Part shown: piece after piece, positions 37,096-47,161 of the stretch | How positions within the stretch are numbered: position 1 is the stretch's first letter | How the letters are laid out: every line of letters starts with the position of its first letter | Origin: JAWXUK01 sp044432725 | Lineage (GTDB): Bacteria > Bacillota > Clostridia > Oscillospirales > Oscillospiraceae | Direction of reading: 5' to 3' | DNA: 64,000 nucleotides | NCBI GenBank assembly: GCA_044432725.1 | Contig: JAWXUL010000008.1 | Location: 1-64,000 of the forward strand | Notes under the pieces: generated by a model | Seen by the model: the letters and a program-made list of their open reading frames with translations, nothing else | What the model was told of the DNA's origin: nothing | The model's database searches: none | Translations under genes and position numbers: made by a program

Positions 37096-39063
37096 TTGGA
37101 ATTGGTGTATTGTTGGATAGAACGAAGTGAAAACGGATTTATTCAGGAACAGGGCTTCAACTTCTATGGGGAACATCAGTTTTCTGTTAAAAAAGAAGAA
37201 AAAGAGGGAGAAGAAAACAAGTATATACTAGAATATGAGCATAAGAATGAAGTTCTCGGCTCAGCTTTGTATAAAGATAGCACCGTTGTGACTAACATTT
37301 CCGCAATCGTGGGGGAGAATGGCAGTGGGAAGAGTACGATGCTCGGCGAAATACTAAGATTAGACGAGTTTTCAAAAGTCATTGACAGTAATGAAGGGGT
37401 GGCATCGAAAAAAAATCAAGTGCACAAAAAGTATCTGTATGTGTTGCGTAAAGGAAAAAATAAATTTCATTTATCCCATAATTTTAATTTCAACAACTTT
37501 AAGCTGAATATAACTGGAGTTCAAACTTTGCCTAGAGAAGAATTCTCAAAAGATTATATGACAGCGATATTTTTTACAAATAGTCAAGATACACCAATCG
37601 CTTCACTTAAAGTTGACGATATACAAAAACAGGCTAGAAAAGTTGTACTCACACCTAAAAGCATTTCTAATCTGAACGACTACTTTTTGAGGAAGTTATT
37701 AAAAATTTCTAATGGAACGAGCAACACTACAGGCTTGTATGATGTAAATGACCCAAAACAATGTTTATACGAGGACTTTACAACCACTTATAAAGGAGAT
37801 ACGTATCAGGGAATCTATGATACATTGTATTTTTCAGATGAAGAAAAAAGAGACAAAAAAACAGAAATAACGTTGAAAACGAAACGAAAAATAAAAATAT
37901 CTGCCAAAAAAATTGTTCTTCAAATAAGATATGGACAATCAGATGAAGAGTTTCAAGAAGTCTGGAACAACTACAGGGAGGACTCGTTGCTGTTGAAGGA
38001 AAAACTTAAAACTGCCTTTCCCTCTACTTGGCAATTTTACAGAGCACTTTTACTAGAATACAAATATTATTACCAAAAGAATTTAGATTTTTCAGCACTT
38101 GTACATACTGTTGATGGTATTATGAATAGTATCAGTTCTCAAGGGAATAACGAGAAAGAGAAAGAGATTTTAAACGAAATCACTGAATTTGGGGAGATTT
38201 TTCAACAGATATCTGACAATCATGAAAATGAAGTGAGTGAAAGTTATGTCTTAGTATCTGATAAAAGTGTGGTATACCAAAACCTCTCAAACTTTTTAAA
38301 AAAGAAACTAATAGAAGATTATTCCTTTGTGCTAAGATACCTTGATATTCAATACCTTGGTATGTCTTCGGGAGAACGTGCTATTTTAAATTTTAGGTCA
38401 TGGTTTAATTTACTGCCTCATTTCCCTAAGTTTACAGGAATAAGTACAGGGCAAATTGGTGATTCTATTTTATTGTTAGTGGACGAAATCGACCTCTACG
38501 TCCACCCAGAGTGGCAACGTAAGCTGATAAACCACCTCATCGCTGAACTAGAACAACAATTCCCTGATAATAAAATCCAAATCATTTTGACCACTCACTC
38601 CCCCTTTGTGCTATCTGATATTCCTGTGGAGAACTGTACTTTCTTAAAACCAAAGAACGGGGAATTTGCAGTAAAAACAAAAGATTTGCCACAAACTTTT
38701 GCTGCAAATCTCCATACCATTGCTAAAAAACAGTTTTTTATGGAATCTACTATGGGGGCTTATGCTCAGAAAAAATTGAATGAGCTGGATGCTGCGTTTC
38801 AAACAGAGGAAAAAATAAGGATAGATTGCAGAGCAAGAACAGCCGCCATAGCCTTGATTGAAAGTAGGGACACCGAAGTGTTCATCAATAGTATTGGAGA
38901 GCCAATAATTCACCAATATTTCAAAAAGAAACGTGAAAAATATTACCAGAAAAAGCTAGGCAATGACGAAATAGAAGTTCAGGACATTATAAAAGGTAGG
39001 TCGGAGAAATTCCTTGCCCAACTAGGAAAAGCGCTGGAAGAAAGGAGAGGAGAACATGGTTAA
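37096..39063 (+). CDS. AAA ATPase 1 of an AAA-HNH-AAA operon
   Basis: 655 aa from TTG 37096, nine bases after GGGG. Opens MELVYCWIERSENGFIQEQGF, Walker A GENGSGKS at 73-80, long helical insert (330-480), a signature QYLGMSSGERAILN, Walker B SILLLVDEIDLYVHPEW and H-loop ILTTHSPFVLSDIP. It is a single-chain ABC/SMC-type ATPase of the kind paired with HNH nucleases in Septu (PtuA). It overlaps the HNH gene by 8 bp. The third gene is a paralogue with the same opening pattern. Confidence 0.8.
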   Translation: MELVYCWIERSENGFIQEQGFNFYGEHQFSVKKEEKEGEENKYILEYEHKNEVLGSALYKDSTVVTNISAIVGENGSGKSTMLGEILRLDEFSKVIDSNEGVASKKNQVHKKYLYVLRKGKNKFHLSHNFNFNNFKLNITGVQTLPREEFSKDYMTAIFFTNSQDTPIASLKVDDIQKQARKVVLTPKSISNLNDYFLRKLLKISNGTSNTTGLYDVNDPKQCLYEDFTTTYKGDTYQGIYDTLYFSDEEKRDKKTEITLKTKRKIKISAKKIVLQIRYGQSDEEFQEVWNNYREDSLLLKEKLKTAFPSTWQFYRALLLEYKYYYQKNLDFSALVHTVDGIMNSISSQGNNEKEKEILNEITEFGEIFQQISDNHENEVSESYVLVSDKSVVYQNLSNFLKKKLIEDYSFVLRYLDIQYLGMSSGERAILNFRSWFNLLPHFPKFTGISTGQIGDSILLLVDEIDLYVHPEWQRKLINHLIAELEQQFPDNKIQIILTTHSPFVLSDIPVENCTFLKPKNGEFAVKTKDLPQTFAANLHTIAKKQFFMESTMGAYAQKKLNELDAAFQTEEKIRIDCRARTAAIALIESRDTEVFINSIGEPIIHQYFKKKREKYYQKKLGNDEIEVQDIIKGRSEKFLAQLGKALEERRGEHG

Positions 39064-40258
39064 AATAGAGCTGTCAAAGGAGATAGAAGAGGAACATTTG
39101 TTGTATTTTGAAGAAATTATATTACCCCTATTAAAGAATTTGCCACAGCACAAAAAACTTGCTTTTGAACACGAAAAATTTGCTCAATATTGCAATGATA
39201 ATTTCGTAAGTATTGCAATAGGAAAACCCAAAGTTTTGAAAGAATTAATCCAGGAAGTTGATGAAAAATTTCCAAAGATGAAATCAGAGCTATTAAATAA
39301 AGGTAAAAAAAGAAAATGCAAAGAAAACGAGAACGAAAAAACGAATACTTATTCGCAAAACTTACAAAAGTGTTTTGGATATAAACTCTTTACAGACAAC
39401 ATAAAATTAGAGGACTATTTTAAAAATAGGGCAAAGTACTTATCTTCGCCTTCTGGACAATGGATCACATCGAACTACAACAAAAACATGACTAGATATG
39501 TCCATGACGCTATAAGGGAAATTTTTGAAGATTACCAAAATGAAGAAAATGGCAAACTACTACTGACAAATGACGTTAAAAAACTTGTGAAAACCAAAGG
39601 TTTTTCTGTCACTTTAGCGAATTATAATAAGATAAAACAAGAATTTCTCCCTTGGTCTGCTTACAAATTGGCTCTTAAAAACAATATCACCGTCTGCCCC
39701 TACTGTAATCGTCAATATATCACTCCTGTTTTCTCTGATAACGGTAAAGTTCGTGGTGAATTCGACCATTTCTACCCCAAAAACAAATATCCTTACTTAT
39801 CCATGTCCCTATACAATTTAATTCCATCCTGTTCGGTTTGTAATTCCTCACTCAAAGGGCAAAAGGAATTTTCTATCCACGATATTCATCCTTACGAGGA
39901 AAATTACAATGACCTTTTTGACTTTTATATCAATCCAGTGGATCAGGCTAATCCTAGAGTGGAAATCGAGATTCATGGTAAAAAGGAGAAAGAAACTGAA
40001 AAATACCTCAACATGTTTCAAATTGAAGCACTCTACAACTACCACAGCAATCAAGGGATTGAAATGTTTGAAAAAAGTGTGATTTATTCTGATAGCTATG
40101 TAGAAGAATTGCTAAAGAATAATCCAGAGATATTCCAAACGGAGGAAGAACTAAAAGCACTGATTTATGGTTACATCTTAGATGAAAAGGACATTGGGAA
40201 GGAAGCATTTGGCAAGTTAAGGCGAGATGTAGCAAAGCAACTTGGGTTGATTGAGTAA
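39056..40258 (+). CDS. HNH endonuclease (PtuB-like)
   Basis: 400 aa. The HNH module starts at CPYC (214-217) within NNITVCPYCNRQ, then GEFDHFYPKNKYPYLS (catalytic H in DHFYP), NLIPSCSVCNSSLKG (CSVC, 259-262). Both CxxC pairs bind a structural zinc. The N-terminal 200 aa are helical with a basic patch (KGKKRKCKENENEK). Septu PtuB proteins have the same core but are often shorter. Between two ATPases with 8-bp overlap upstream and a 9-bp gap downstream. Confidence 0.85.
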   Translation: MVKIELSKEIEEEHLLYFEEIILPLLKNLPQHKKLAFEHEKFAQYCNDNFVSIAIGKPKVLKELIQEVDEKFPKMKSELLNKGKKRKCKENENEKTNTYSQNLQKCFGYKLFTDNIKLEDYFKNRAKYLSSPSGQWITSNYNKNMTRYVHDAIREIFEDYQNEENGKLLLTNDVKKLVKTKGFSVTLANYNKIKQEFLPWSAYKLALKNNITVCPYCNRQYITPVFSDNGKVRGEFDHFYPKNKYPYLSMSLYNLIPSCSVCNSSLKGQKEFSIHDIHPYEENYNDLFDFYINPVDQANPRVEIEIHGKKEKETEKYLNMFQIEALYNYHSNQGIEMFEKSVIYSDSYVEELLKNNPEIFQTEEELKALIYGYILDEKDIGKEAFGKLRRDVAKQLGLIE

Positions 40259-40267
40259 GGAGGAAAC

Positions 40268-42226
40268 ATGGAACTCATTTATATTTACATCAAAAATTAT
40301 CGTACCTTTCAGGAGCAAAAAATACATTTAACAGATAAATTTCAAGTGACACTGGATGATACTGGGGTGAAAATAGTAAAAAAGGAAACTTATTGCAAGA
40401 TGTTTCAAGACAATATCTCTAATATCAATGTGATTGTGGGTAAAAATGCTTCGGGGAAGACATCTTTGATGGAACTTGTGGGAAATCGTGTTGATAACAG
40501 ATATGTGCTTGGAGAACAGCTGCCCTTGACAGTCGAAACCCCCGCTGATTCTTTATATTTTACTATGAATAAAAAATTTGACAAAACTTTTGGACTGGTT
40601 ACAGAATATTTCTTTCTTTATCATGATAAAATAGGGAATTTTATATTAGAAGGCAACCATTGTGAAAATATGGAGAAACTGCTGGGCTACAAGTCTGTTG
40701 AAAGAGAAGATGATACAAAATCACTTTGGGGAATGTACCATTTCCATTTGGATCAGAGTGGAAATCCAGCTGATGCTTGTTTTTACCAAAATAAAGGTGG
40801 TTCATCTCAGGAGGATACTATCATTTTTCTTGTTAAAAATCAGTTTTCAGAAAAAAAGACAGAAGGAGTAGAACGACACCCCATGGTACCGCGGAGAGAA
40901 ATTAATTTGAAAGGTTTCTCTTGGGAAAGAAAAATGAATTTTTTGATTGAAACCATGAAAAACAATGATTCTGAACTGTATCGCAGTAAGGAATACCAGC
41001 TTAATTGTGATTTTAGTGAACATCTTGGTTATTCTTTGGATGGAAGTCTGGAATCTTTATTTTTAATTCGTTCAACAGCATATGATTTTTTGAAGGAAAA
41101 GCCACTAGATGAGCAGTTTTTGCTTGCATACCTTTATCATTACTATTATTACTTGGTAAACAGCGAAGGCAGTTCCGTCGATCAAACGACTAAGAAGAAC
41201 GATTTTTTTGAAGCTTCATTAAAGGAAAGTGCATACAATTACCCAGAATTAAGGGAGGAAATGAAAGAGAAAACTTTAGAACTAATGAAACAACGTATCC
41301 CAGTAAATTATTTAGATACGGCTAGTGAAAGATTCAAAAATGCAATTCATTCATTAGTGACTTTTTTTGAAAAAGTCACAATGCATGGTTCAGGTAAAAG
41401 CGATATCGGAATCGAATATAGAATCGACAACCTTATCTTGTATATTTTTATCAACAAAGAGAGTAAAATTGAGGGAATTCATGATTTATTTGAATATATT
41501 TTAGATGATAGACTCTTCTGTGAAATCGAAAAGGAGTCTGTTGTTTCTGCTGCTTTTGTTAGCCCTAGAGTGGAATATCTCAGTGATGGAGAGCAAGCAA
41601 ATTTATCCCTTTTCACCGCTATTGACGAACAAATCACCACCTTTGCCCCCGACAAGAAACACTACATCATCCTCCTAGACGAAGTGGAGAAATCTATGCA
41701 CCCAGAAATGTGTCGCACCTTTCTCAACGACTTGATGAAGTTTCTGAAAAACTACCCTGATAAAACATTTCAAATCATCATCAGCAGTCATTCTCCCTTT
41801 TTAATCAGTGATTTACCCCAATCCTCTGTGATTCGCTTAGAAAAAAAGGAAGAAAAAACCACTGTGCTTCTAGCAACCGAGCGAACTTTTGGTCAAAATA
41901 TCCATACCATATTGAAAAGTGACTTCTTTTTAGAGCAAACCTCTGGGGAATATGCGAACAGACTGGTGAAAGAAATCGCAAACTATCTGCGTAGTGGATC
42001 TAAACAAAGTGCGGAGGATTTTTTAGCGGAAAACTTCAACATTTCTCTGGAAAGTGGTAAAGGAAAAGACTTTATCTCCTATGTCATTGGTGAAATTGGA
42101 GAGCCAATCCTGCGGTCAGCTTTGGAGAAAATGTACCAGAAGTGGTCTGGAAACTCTGCCACTTTGGAAGAGAGGATTTCAAAGTTAGAAGCAGAGTTGG
42201 AAATGCTGAAGCAAAAGGTGGAATAG
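40268..42226 (+). CDS. AAA ATPase 2 of the AAA-HNH-AAA operon
   Basis: 652 aa. MELIYIYIKNYRTFQEQKIHL, Walker A GKNASGKT (58-65), signature EYLSDGEQANLSLF, Walker B HYIILLDEVEKSMHPE and H-loop ISSHSPFLISDLP. It shares order and opening motif with ATPase 1 but little identity elsewhere. The C-terminus has a Glu-rich coiled coil (TLEERISKLEAELEMLKQKVE). Start ATG follows AAGGAGG. Two related ATPases around one nuclease is not the usual two-gene Septu. Confidence 0.8.
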   Translation: MELIYIYIKNYRTFQEQKIHLTDKFQVTLDDTGVKIVKKETYCKMFQDNISNINVIVGKNASGKTSLMELVGNRVDNRYVLGEQLPLTVETPADSLYFTMNKKFDKTFGLVTEYFFLYHDKIGNFILEGNHCENMEKLLGYKSVEREDDTKSLWGMYHFHLDQSGNPADACFYQNKGGSSQEDTIIFLVKNQFSEKKTEGVERHPMVPRREINLKGFSWERKMNFLIETMKNNDSELYRSKEYQLNCDFSEHLGYSLDGSLESLFLIRSTAYDFLKEKPLDEQFLLAYLYHYYYYLVNSEGSSVDQTTKKNDFFEASLKESAYNYPELREEMKEKTLELMKQRIPVNYLDTASERFKNAIHSLVTFFEKVTMHGSGKSDIGIEYRIDNLILYIFINKESKIEGIHDLFEYILDDRLFCEIEKESVVSAAFVSPRVEYLSDGEQANLSLFTAIDEQITTFAPDKKHYIILLDEVEKSMHPEMCRTFLNDLMKFLKNYPDKTFQIIISSHSPFLISDLPQSSVIRLEKKEEKTTVLLATERTFGQNIHTILKSDFFLEQTSGEYANRLVKEIANYLRSGSKQSAEDFLAENFNISLESGKGKDFISYVIGEIGEPILRSALEKMYQKWSGNSATLEERISKLEAELEMLKQKVE

Positions 42227-42390
42227 AGGATGTGCCCTGTAGGAAAGGAGTAACCAATCGCTTTTAAGTGATTTTGACTCTGTCAAGAAAGGAAAAAGGT
42301 GCTACTTATTGTTCTTTTAATTATGTTCTATGACACGGGAGATATATTCTTTACTCTCTTGCACTTTTCCTTCACTTAACTTGACCACAG

Positions 42391-42485
42391 CCTTCGCCTT
42401 GCCGAATTTATGAACAAGGCGAAGGTAAGTTTTCAAATTCACGCTTCGCTAGTGTATTTTCTTACGTTTGTGAGCATTCACACAA
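42391..42485. repeat. Second palindrome cluster
   Basis: CCTTCGCCTTG pairs perfectly with CAAGGCGAAGG (42391-42425, 13-base loop). It is followed by CAC-gcttcgcta-GTG and by a TTTGTG...CACAAA pair near 42468-42487. No gene is present in 42230-42545. The first hairpin lies about 165 bp after the AAA2 stop and may serve as a terminator, though no T-run follows. Confidence 0.6.
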
Positions 42486-42549
42486 AAAAAACTTGTTCTC
42501 TTTTTTGAATTTTACGTTTCTTTTACAAGGTCAGAAATGTTAACTCACC

Positions 42550-42890
42550 GTGCTTTTAATCTTCCCATAATACTCCTCCAACTTCTTCTCACAAACTTGT
42601 AATGTCTCAACAATATCCCCATCCGTCAGCCTCTTAAAGATATGCTGGTTCAGTTCAATAAAAGAAATATCTCTGCTACGCATCATATTTTGCCTTGCCT
42701 TCTTCATCTATATTTTCAAAAAATGCTTGTACAAGAACAGGTTTGTAGGAAAATATCACAGACATTTTACGGATAAAGTCCATGAACTGTCCTTGATATT
42801 GCTTGTTGTAATCAATCCCACTGGGGACAGCCATATCTGGGACAATTTTCTTATCACGGAGATAGTCCAAAATTGTTTCATATCTCTCAC
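42550..42890 (-). pseudogene. Remnant copy of the BREX-operon helicase 3' end
   Basis: Follows 9185-9320 (cttcccataatactc... to cgcatcat) and then jumps, after an internal deletion, to the FENIDEEGKAK, FIRKMSVIFSYKPVLVQAF and YLRDKKIVPDMAVP segments of the helicase tail. Two internal deletions are evident. It shows that a related locus or copy existed beside the AAA-HNH operon. Confidence 0.8.
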
Positions 42891-43094
42891 AGTAGACTTT
42901 GTGTTACATAATTCTTCATTTCTTTTGTCATTTCATTCAATTCTTCAGTGATATTTTTGTGTTCATCAATAAAAAAGTACACCATTTGGTTAAAATTTGC
43001 TTTTTCTTTAAATCTATGTTCCCATGCAATTTGCGATAATTTTGTTAATATTACCCCTGTAAGATGTTATTCTCATTATTTTCTATGTTTTTTA

Positions 43095-43381
43095 TTATTT
43101 TTCCGATAATTTTATTTCTTCAATCAAAAATTCACCTTCTAATTTATTATATTTAATTGGACATTTTTCCCAAAAATTGATTTTTTATGAATTTTACAAC
43201 ATCTACGAAACGACTTCTCTACATTTTGGACTTTTATATATATAGTGTTATTAAAAAGCTGTTCTATATGGAATAATAATTCTGCATATTTATTGTAAAG
43301 TGTATAACATTCTTCTGATTCTAAATGTTCTATTTTTTCTAAAATGCTAATTCTTTTTTCATAAAAATTAAGTCCAACCAT
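43095..43381 (-). pseudogene. Small unknown gene, frameshifted
   Basis: First frame: MVGLNFYEKRISILEKIEH... FRRCCKIHKK, stopping at 43139; a one-base shift continues CPIKYNKLEGEFLIEEIKLSEK to 43095. Family not recognised. Very AT-rich. The gap 42891-43094 holds nothing recognisable. Confidence 0.4.
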
Positions 43382-43448
43382 TTGTTTTGGTGATAGTCAC
43401 TTTTTTGATTTGGACACAAATAAGAGGAAAAGGTAATACTGTAGCCAT

Positions 43449-43673
43449 CACAGACCAGATATTTATCCGATCTATGACAGCTTTGTGTCAGAGGTATTCC
43501 GTTACTTTAGGAAAGCGGATAAATTTCATCAGTTCAAAAACGAGGACTTGAAGATATATCTTCGTTTTCATGAGATTTACCTTTCTTTTCGTGTTTTTTA
43601 TAGCTTAGGCGCGTTTTCCTTGAAAGAATTGGATAAATACCTTTGGCTTATGGGGAAGGAATATTTCAAATAA
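43449..43673 (+). pseudogene. 3' fragment of an unknown gene
   Basis: Ends with FRYFRKADKF, LKIYLRFHEIY and KELDKYLWLMGKEYF, the tail of a longer protein; the frame runs back only to about 43449, and upstream sequence does not continue it. It has lost its start and most of its body. Confidence 0.5.
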
Positions 43674-43715
43674 GTCAGTGCCTTCGTTGATTGAGTAAAA
43701 GAGGAATCTTTGTTT

Positions 43716-45236
43716 TTACAAAAATTTATCATAAGGAATTTCAAGGTCTTTCTTTTCATTGAGAAATGGCATTTTGAACGTAATTTCACAAAATTCACAG
43801 TCAGACACCCTACTGGTATCAAAATCCTTTGTAAATAATTCTTTTTCACAGAGAGGACACAAATTTTTTGAGATACATAAGTCAATGTGCTGAATTTTAT
43901 CTTTATTTTCTTCTTTTTTCTTCTCATATGCAAGACGTTCTTGTTCCACTTTTTTTACTCTGTTTAACTCATGTAACTCTTCTCTGCTGTAATATACCGT
44001 AAACTGACATTTAGGAAAGCCAGAACAGCCCATAAATGGTTCAAAGGGCTTTATACTGTCAGGTTTCGGCTCATGATGTACCAATGGTTTCTTGCACCAA
44101 CCACATTTTAGTTCACCTTTGCCTTCTTTGTATTTCTCTAACAAGTTTTCGTATTGCTGAACAAATGCACTGTTCTTTGCTGCGTTCGTTTCCAAATCCA
44201 AAGTAAATTGACAGCCTTTTTCCTCACAAATCCAAGCAGTGCAACTAAGAAACCTATGGCTATCCCATTTTCTTTTCGTGAATTTCAAATTTTTTTCGCA
44301 CCAAGGACATTTTCCTTCGTTGAGGTTTGCATGGTATTTTTCCTTCCGTTGCTGTTTTATTCTTTCCAGATATTCTGCCTTAGCACGGGCCTTGGCTTCT
44401 GCCACTTCGCAAGCAAGAACCCGTCTGACATCTTCCTCTTCTGTGGCAAGAATGTGTTCCAAAGTAGTAAGTCGAAGCCGTCCACTGCAGAGAAGTGTTT
44501 CTTCATTTTCTTCCCAAAAATATTGACAGTGGTAGCAATGTTCCGTGGAAACCATATCATCCTCAACGCTCCCTGGGTACAGCTTCAAACAGCAGGAAAC
44601 CTCTTCATACACAAGAGGAAGATGGACTGTTTTAGCCAAAAACTTCTCCAGATACTCTGCCTTCCTGCGATTAAAAAGCCAGTATTTTTCCTTGCTCTCG
44701 CCCAAAAGAATCTTCTTTAATTCCTTCTCTGTTACGGTGTCACGGTGCTGGCTTAGGTCAATTTCTATGGCAGAAATTCCGATGTTTTTGATTTTTTCTA
44801 GCTTCTCTTCGTCCACCTCATGAGTAACAAAAATTTCCACCATCAATTTCGGTCCCTTAATCGAATGCACCACCACATCTGGAATGATTGGGTGGTATCG
44901 CTGTTCTAATTCCACAGTGCCTACAGAAATTTTCTGTCCATTGCTTATCAGAAACTTTTTTCCTAAGTCAAATTCCATTTCTAACTTTGGAAGCCAAAAT
45001 TTTTCTGATTCACTTATGATTTTTTTTGCCAAAAGATGTAAGGTTGTTTCGTATGCGTGACTACAATTCCCCTCGGCTTTGTGTGCGAAGTGATGTCGTT
45101 TAACTGCCCCCTTTCTCGCAATCAATTTGCCATGACAAGCAGGACAGAAGCACCCACACTTCTCCCCACTTTCTACTTGGTCAACGTGGATTAGTTCCCC
45201 ATTTTTCAGACCGTAGACCGTTTGAATCTCTTCCAT
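43716..45236 (-). CDS. CoiA-like competence protein with zinc ribbons
   Basis: 506 aa. The N-terminal CFCPACHGKLIARKGAVKRHHFAHKAEG is the CoiA zinc-and-His module, followed by a PD-(D/E)XK-type nuclease (IIPDVVVHS...LMVEIFVTHEVDEEK). The C-terminal half has three topoisomerase-type ribbons: CPWC..., CGWCKKP..CSGFPKCQFT, and CPLC. CoiA proteins act in DNA processing during transformation; the ribbon-rich form is also common in mobile elements. Start ATG 45236 is preceded by GGAGGAATC. Intact. Confidence 0.8.
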   Translation of the reverse strand: MEEIQTVYGLKNGELIHVDQVESGEKCGCFCPACHGKLIARKGAVKRHHFAHKAEGNCSHAYETTLHLLAKKIISESEKFWLPKLEMEFDLGKKFLISNGQKISVGTVELEQRYHPIIPDVVVHSIKGPKLMVEIFVTHEVDEEKLEKIKNIGISAIEIDLSQHRDTVTEKELKKILLGESKEKYWLFNRRKAEYLEKFLAKTVHLPLVYEEVSCCLKLYPGSVEDDMVSTEHCYHCQYFWEENEETLLCSGRLRLTTLEHILATEEEDVRRVLACEVAEAKARAKAEYLERIKQQRKEKYHANLNEGKCPWCEKNLKFTKRKWDSHRFLSCTAWICEEKGCQFTLDLETNAAKNSAFVQQYENLLEKYKEGKGELKCGWCKKPLVHHEPKPDSIKPFEPFMGCSGFPKCQFTVYYSREELHELNRVKKVEQERLAYEKKKEENKDKIQHIDLCISKNLCPLCEKELFTKDFDTSRVSDCEFCEITFKMPFLNEKKDLEIPYDKFL

Positions 45237-45388
45237 ATAGATTCCTCCAAAAAAATATTTCCAGATTTTTCACAGCTTTTCTTCCACGAAAAATCTGGTT
45301 AAAGGAATTATACAAAATTTTTTTCTGGTTGAAAAGTAATTCCACTCTAAGATAATAGGACTTAAAGTAAAGTTTTTACAAGTTTCCT

Positions 45389-45820
45389 ACTCCTAAAAGC
45401 GTTGACAGATGCCTATATTTTTTACAAGGTGGAGGGATTTGATATCAAAGGAAAAGACTTTTTGAAAACAAACGGAAAATATTACTGTGTGGACACGGGA
45501 CTTCGTGGCTTAACAATTCATCGTCAAGACAGCGATATTGGACACCTCATTGAAAATCTGGTTTATTTAGAATTAATTCGCCGAGGATACAAAGTTTCTA
45601 TCGGAAAAATTGGTGAAAAAGAAGTTGACTTTGTTGCTGAAAAAATGGATGAGCTACTTTATTTTCAAGTTTCTGCTTCTGTGTTAGACCAAGGAACAAA
45701 AGAAAGAGAGTTAGCCCCTTTTGAAAAAATCAAAGACCATTTTCCAAAAGTACTTCTCACTTTAGATGAATTTGGCAATGGGACTTTAGAAAATGGGGTC
45801 ATACAACGAAATTTATGTGT
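45389..45820 (+). pseudogene. 3' fragment of the AAA_14/DUF4143 ATPase
   Basis: From 45389 the sequence follows the ATPase from about 25748: ALTDAYIFYKVEGFDIKGKDF onward to NGVIQRNL, nearly identical, then it runs into antisense Ada-like sequence. Lacks Walker A. The gene's last 11 codons, its terminator and the pRiA4b gene are all missing, deleted between matching points 26174 and 26967. Confidence 0.9.
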
Positions 45821-45824
45821 TATC

Positions 45825-46085
45825 TCATTTCTTTTGTTTCTCTTTCCAAATCTTATATTCTGCCTTCATACAGACACCGCAGGGACGATAGCCAGCAGAA
45901 ATAGCAGTCTGTTCATCTAAAAAAAAGACTCTATGGGAAACATATTGACCTTTTTCAATGTAACGCAGTGCTGACGGACAATCCAGTTTTCCGTAAATTT
46001 TCAGTTTTTTATGTCCACCCAAAGTCCCTTTTTCTTCGCTTTCATAAGGTTTTCCTCTGGAATCTAATAAAAGATATTTTTTCAT
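45825..46085 (-). CDS. Ada-like metal-binding domain protein, copy 2
   Basis: 86 aa from ATG 46085; differs from copy 1 at under ten residues. The same GHKKLKIYGKLDCPSALRYI and GYRPCGVCMKAEYKIW zinc ligands are intact. Confidence 0.75.
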   Translation of the reverse strand: MKKYLLLDSRGKPYESEEKGTLGGHKKLKIYGKLDCPSALRYIEKGQYVSHRVFFLDEQTAISAGYRPCGVCMKAEYKIWKEKQKK

Positions 46086-46186
46086 AGTTACTCTCCCTCT
46101 TTGTTCTATGATAAGCATGATTCTAAGAAAATCAAGAATAAAATCATAAGTCTGTACAAATACTCCTGTTCAGACTATTCAAAGAA

Positions 46187-46426
46187 TTAGCTCCCCTCCC
46201 CCTCATACAACGCAAATCTCCACAACTGCCCTAACTTGTTCCCCTCTCTATTGGGGTCGATTTCCTCACAAAACATAGAAAGAGGTCTCACAAACATGCC
46301 ATAAGGTGGGTATAATGCTTGATAGGACACCAATATCTCTCTCGTTTCCGTATGCTTGACTAAATCGTGGACATAGTATAAGTTCCCTTTAAAATGCCGA
46401 TATGGTCTTTTTTCAATCACTTCCAT
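46187..46426 (-). CDS. DUF1653 family protein, copy 2
   Basis: 79 aa, with intact HFKGNLYYVHDLVKHTE and RPLSMF. Over 85 percent identical to 27397-27636. Confidence 0.8.
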   Translation of the reverse strand: MEVIEKRPYRHFKGNLYYVHDLVKHTETREILVSYQALYPPYGMFVRPLSMFCEEIDPNREGNKLGQLWRFALYEGEGS

Positions 46427-46441
46427 TTGTGTACTCCATTC

Positions 46442-46771
46442 TTATTTTTTGGTCAATTCATAGCTTTTTTCCATCAATCCCTTGATGATTTCCTCGGAAA
46501 TACTACCATCTAAAATCACAGAAACCCAGTGCTTTTTGTTCATGTGATAGGCAGGTACAATCGCTTCGTAGCTTTGTCGTAAAAAATCGCCTTCCATCGG
46601 CAAGACTTTCACATTCACCCAAGTTTGCTCCTCTTTTTCAAAAATAAGAGCAAAAATCTTCTTGTTTTTCTGGTGTCGTAAGACACAATAGTCCATTTTT
46701 TGTTGGAATGGAAAATCCTGATACACCCAAGGGAGAGATAAACCAAAGGAAAGTAGTGTTTCTTTGTGCAT
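46442..46771 (-). CDS. MmcQ/YjbR family protein, copy 2
   Basis: 109 aa from the ATG at 46771 behind GGGGTGAAG. Only the N-terminus differs from copy 1. Immediately upstream (46800-46900) lies a decayed scrap of the 250-aa hypothetical gene. Bases 46901-47098 show no gene. Confidence 0.8.
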   Translation of the reverse strand: MHKETLLSFGLSLPWVYQDFPFQQKMDYCVLRHQKNKKIFALIFEKEEQTWVNVKVLPMEGDFLRQSYEAIVPAYHMNKKHWVSVILDGSISEEIIKGLMEKSYELTKK

Positions 46772-47098
46772 TTCTTCACCCCTTTTCTTCATTATAACAT
46801 AGAATAAATAGGATATCAAGTGTCGCAAAAAACTCTTGCAACTATTGGAAAAGGAGCATTAACGTGAATTTTCTCTATGACCTGACTTTTTCCAGAGTTA
46901 CTGAATCTAACCATGGATTGTTATCCTCTGCCACCCTCATCACATGGATCATTTTTGAATTTATTGATAATTCCTGTGCTTTCTGTGATACTATTCCTAC
47001 GTCTTTTGATGGAACAATTCACGATTTGAGCTGAAACCAAGCCTATTTTCCAACTAGGCTAATACTCATTCTTCCTATTTCTGACAAACAAAGAAGAA

Positions 47099-47140
47099 AC
47101 CCAGTCAGTGGCAGTACTATGTTACTACCATTGACTGGGT
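47099..47140. terminator. Bidirectional terminator
   Basis: ACCCAGTCA pairs with TGACTGGGT, with a further TGG/CCA, across a 15-base loop, followed by ACTTTTTT. It ends the decayed NTF2-like gene. Confidence 0.75.
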
Positions 47141-47161
47141 ACTTTTTTGCGAGTTCTTCCA

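Noticed and set aside
44154..44720. 188-aa plus-strand ORF opposite the CoiA-like gene
   Set aside because: No ribosome site and cysteine/phenylalanine-rich composition typical of an antisense shadow; the minus-strand gene has clear domains.
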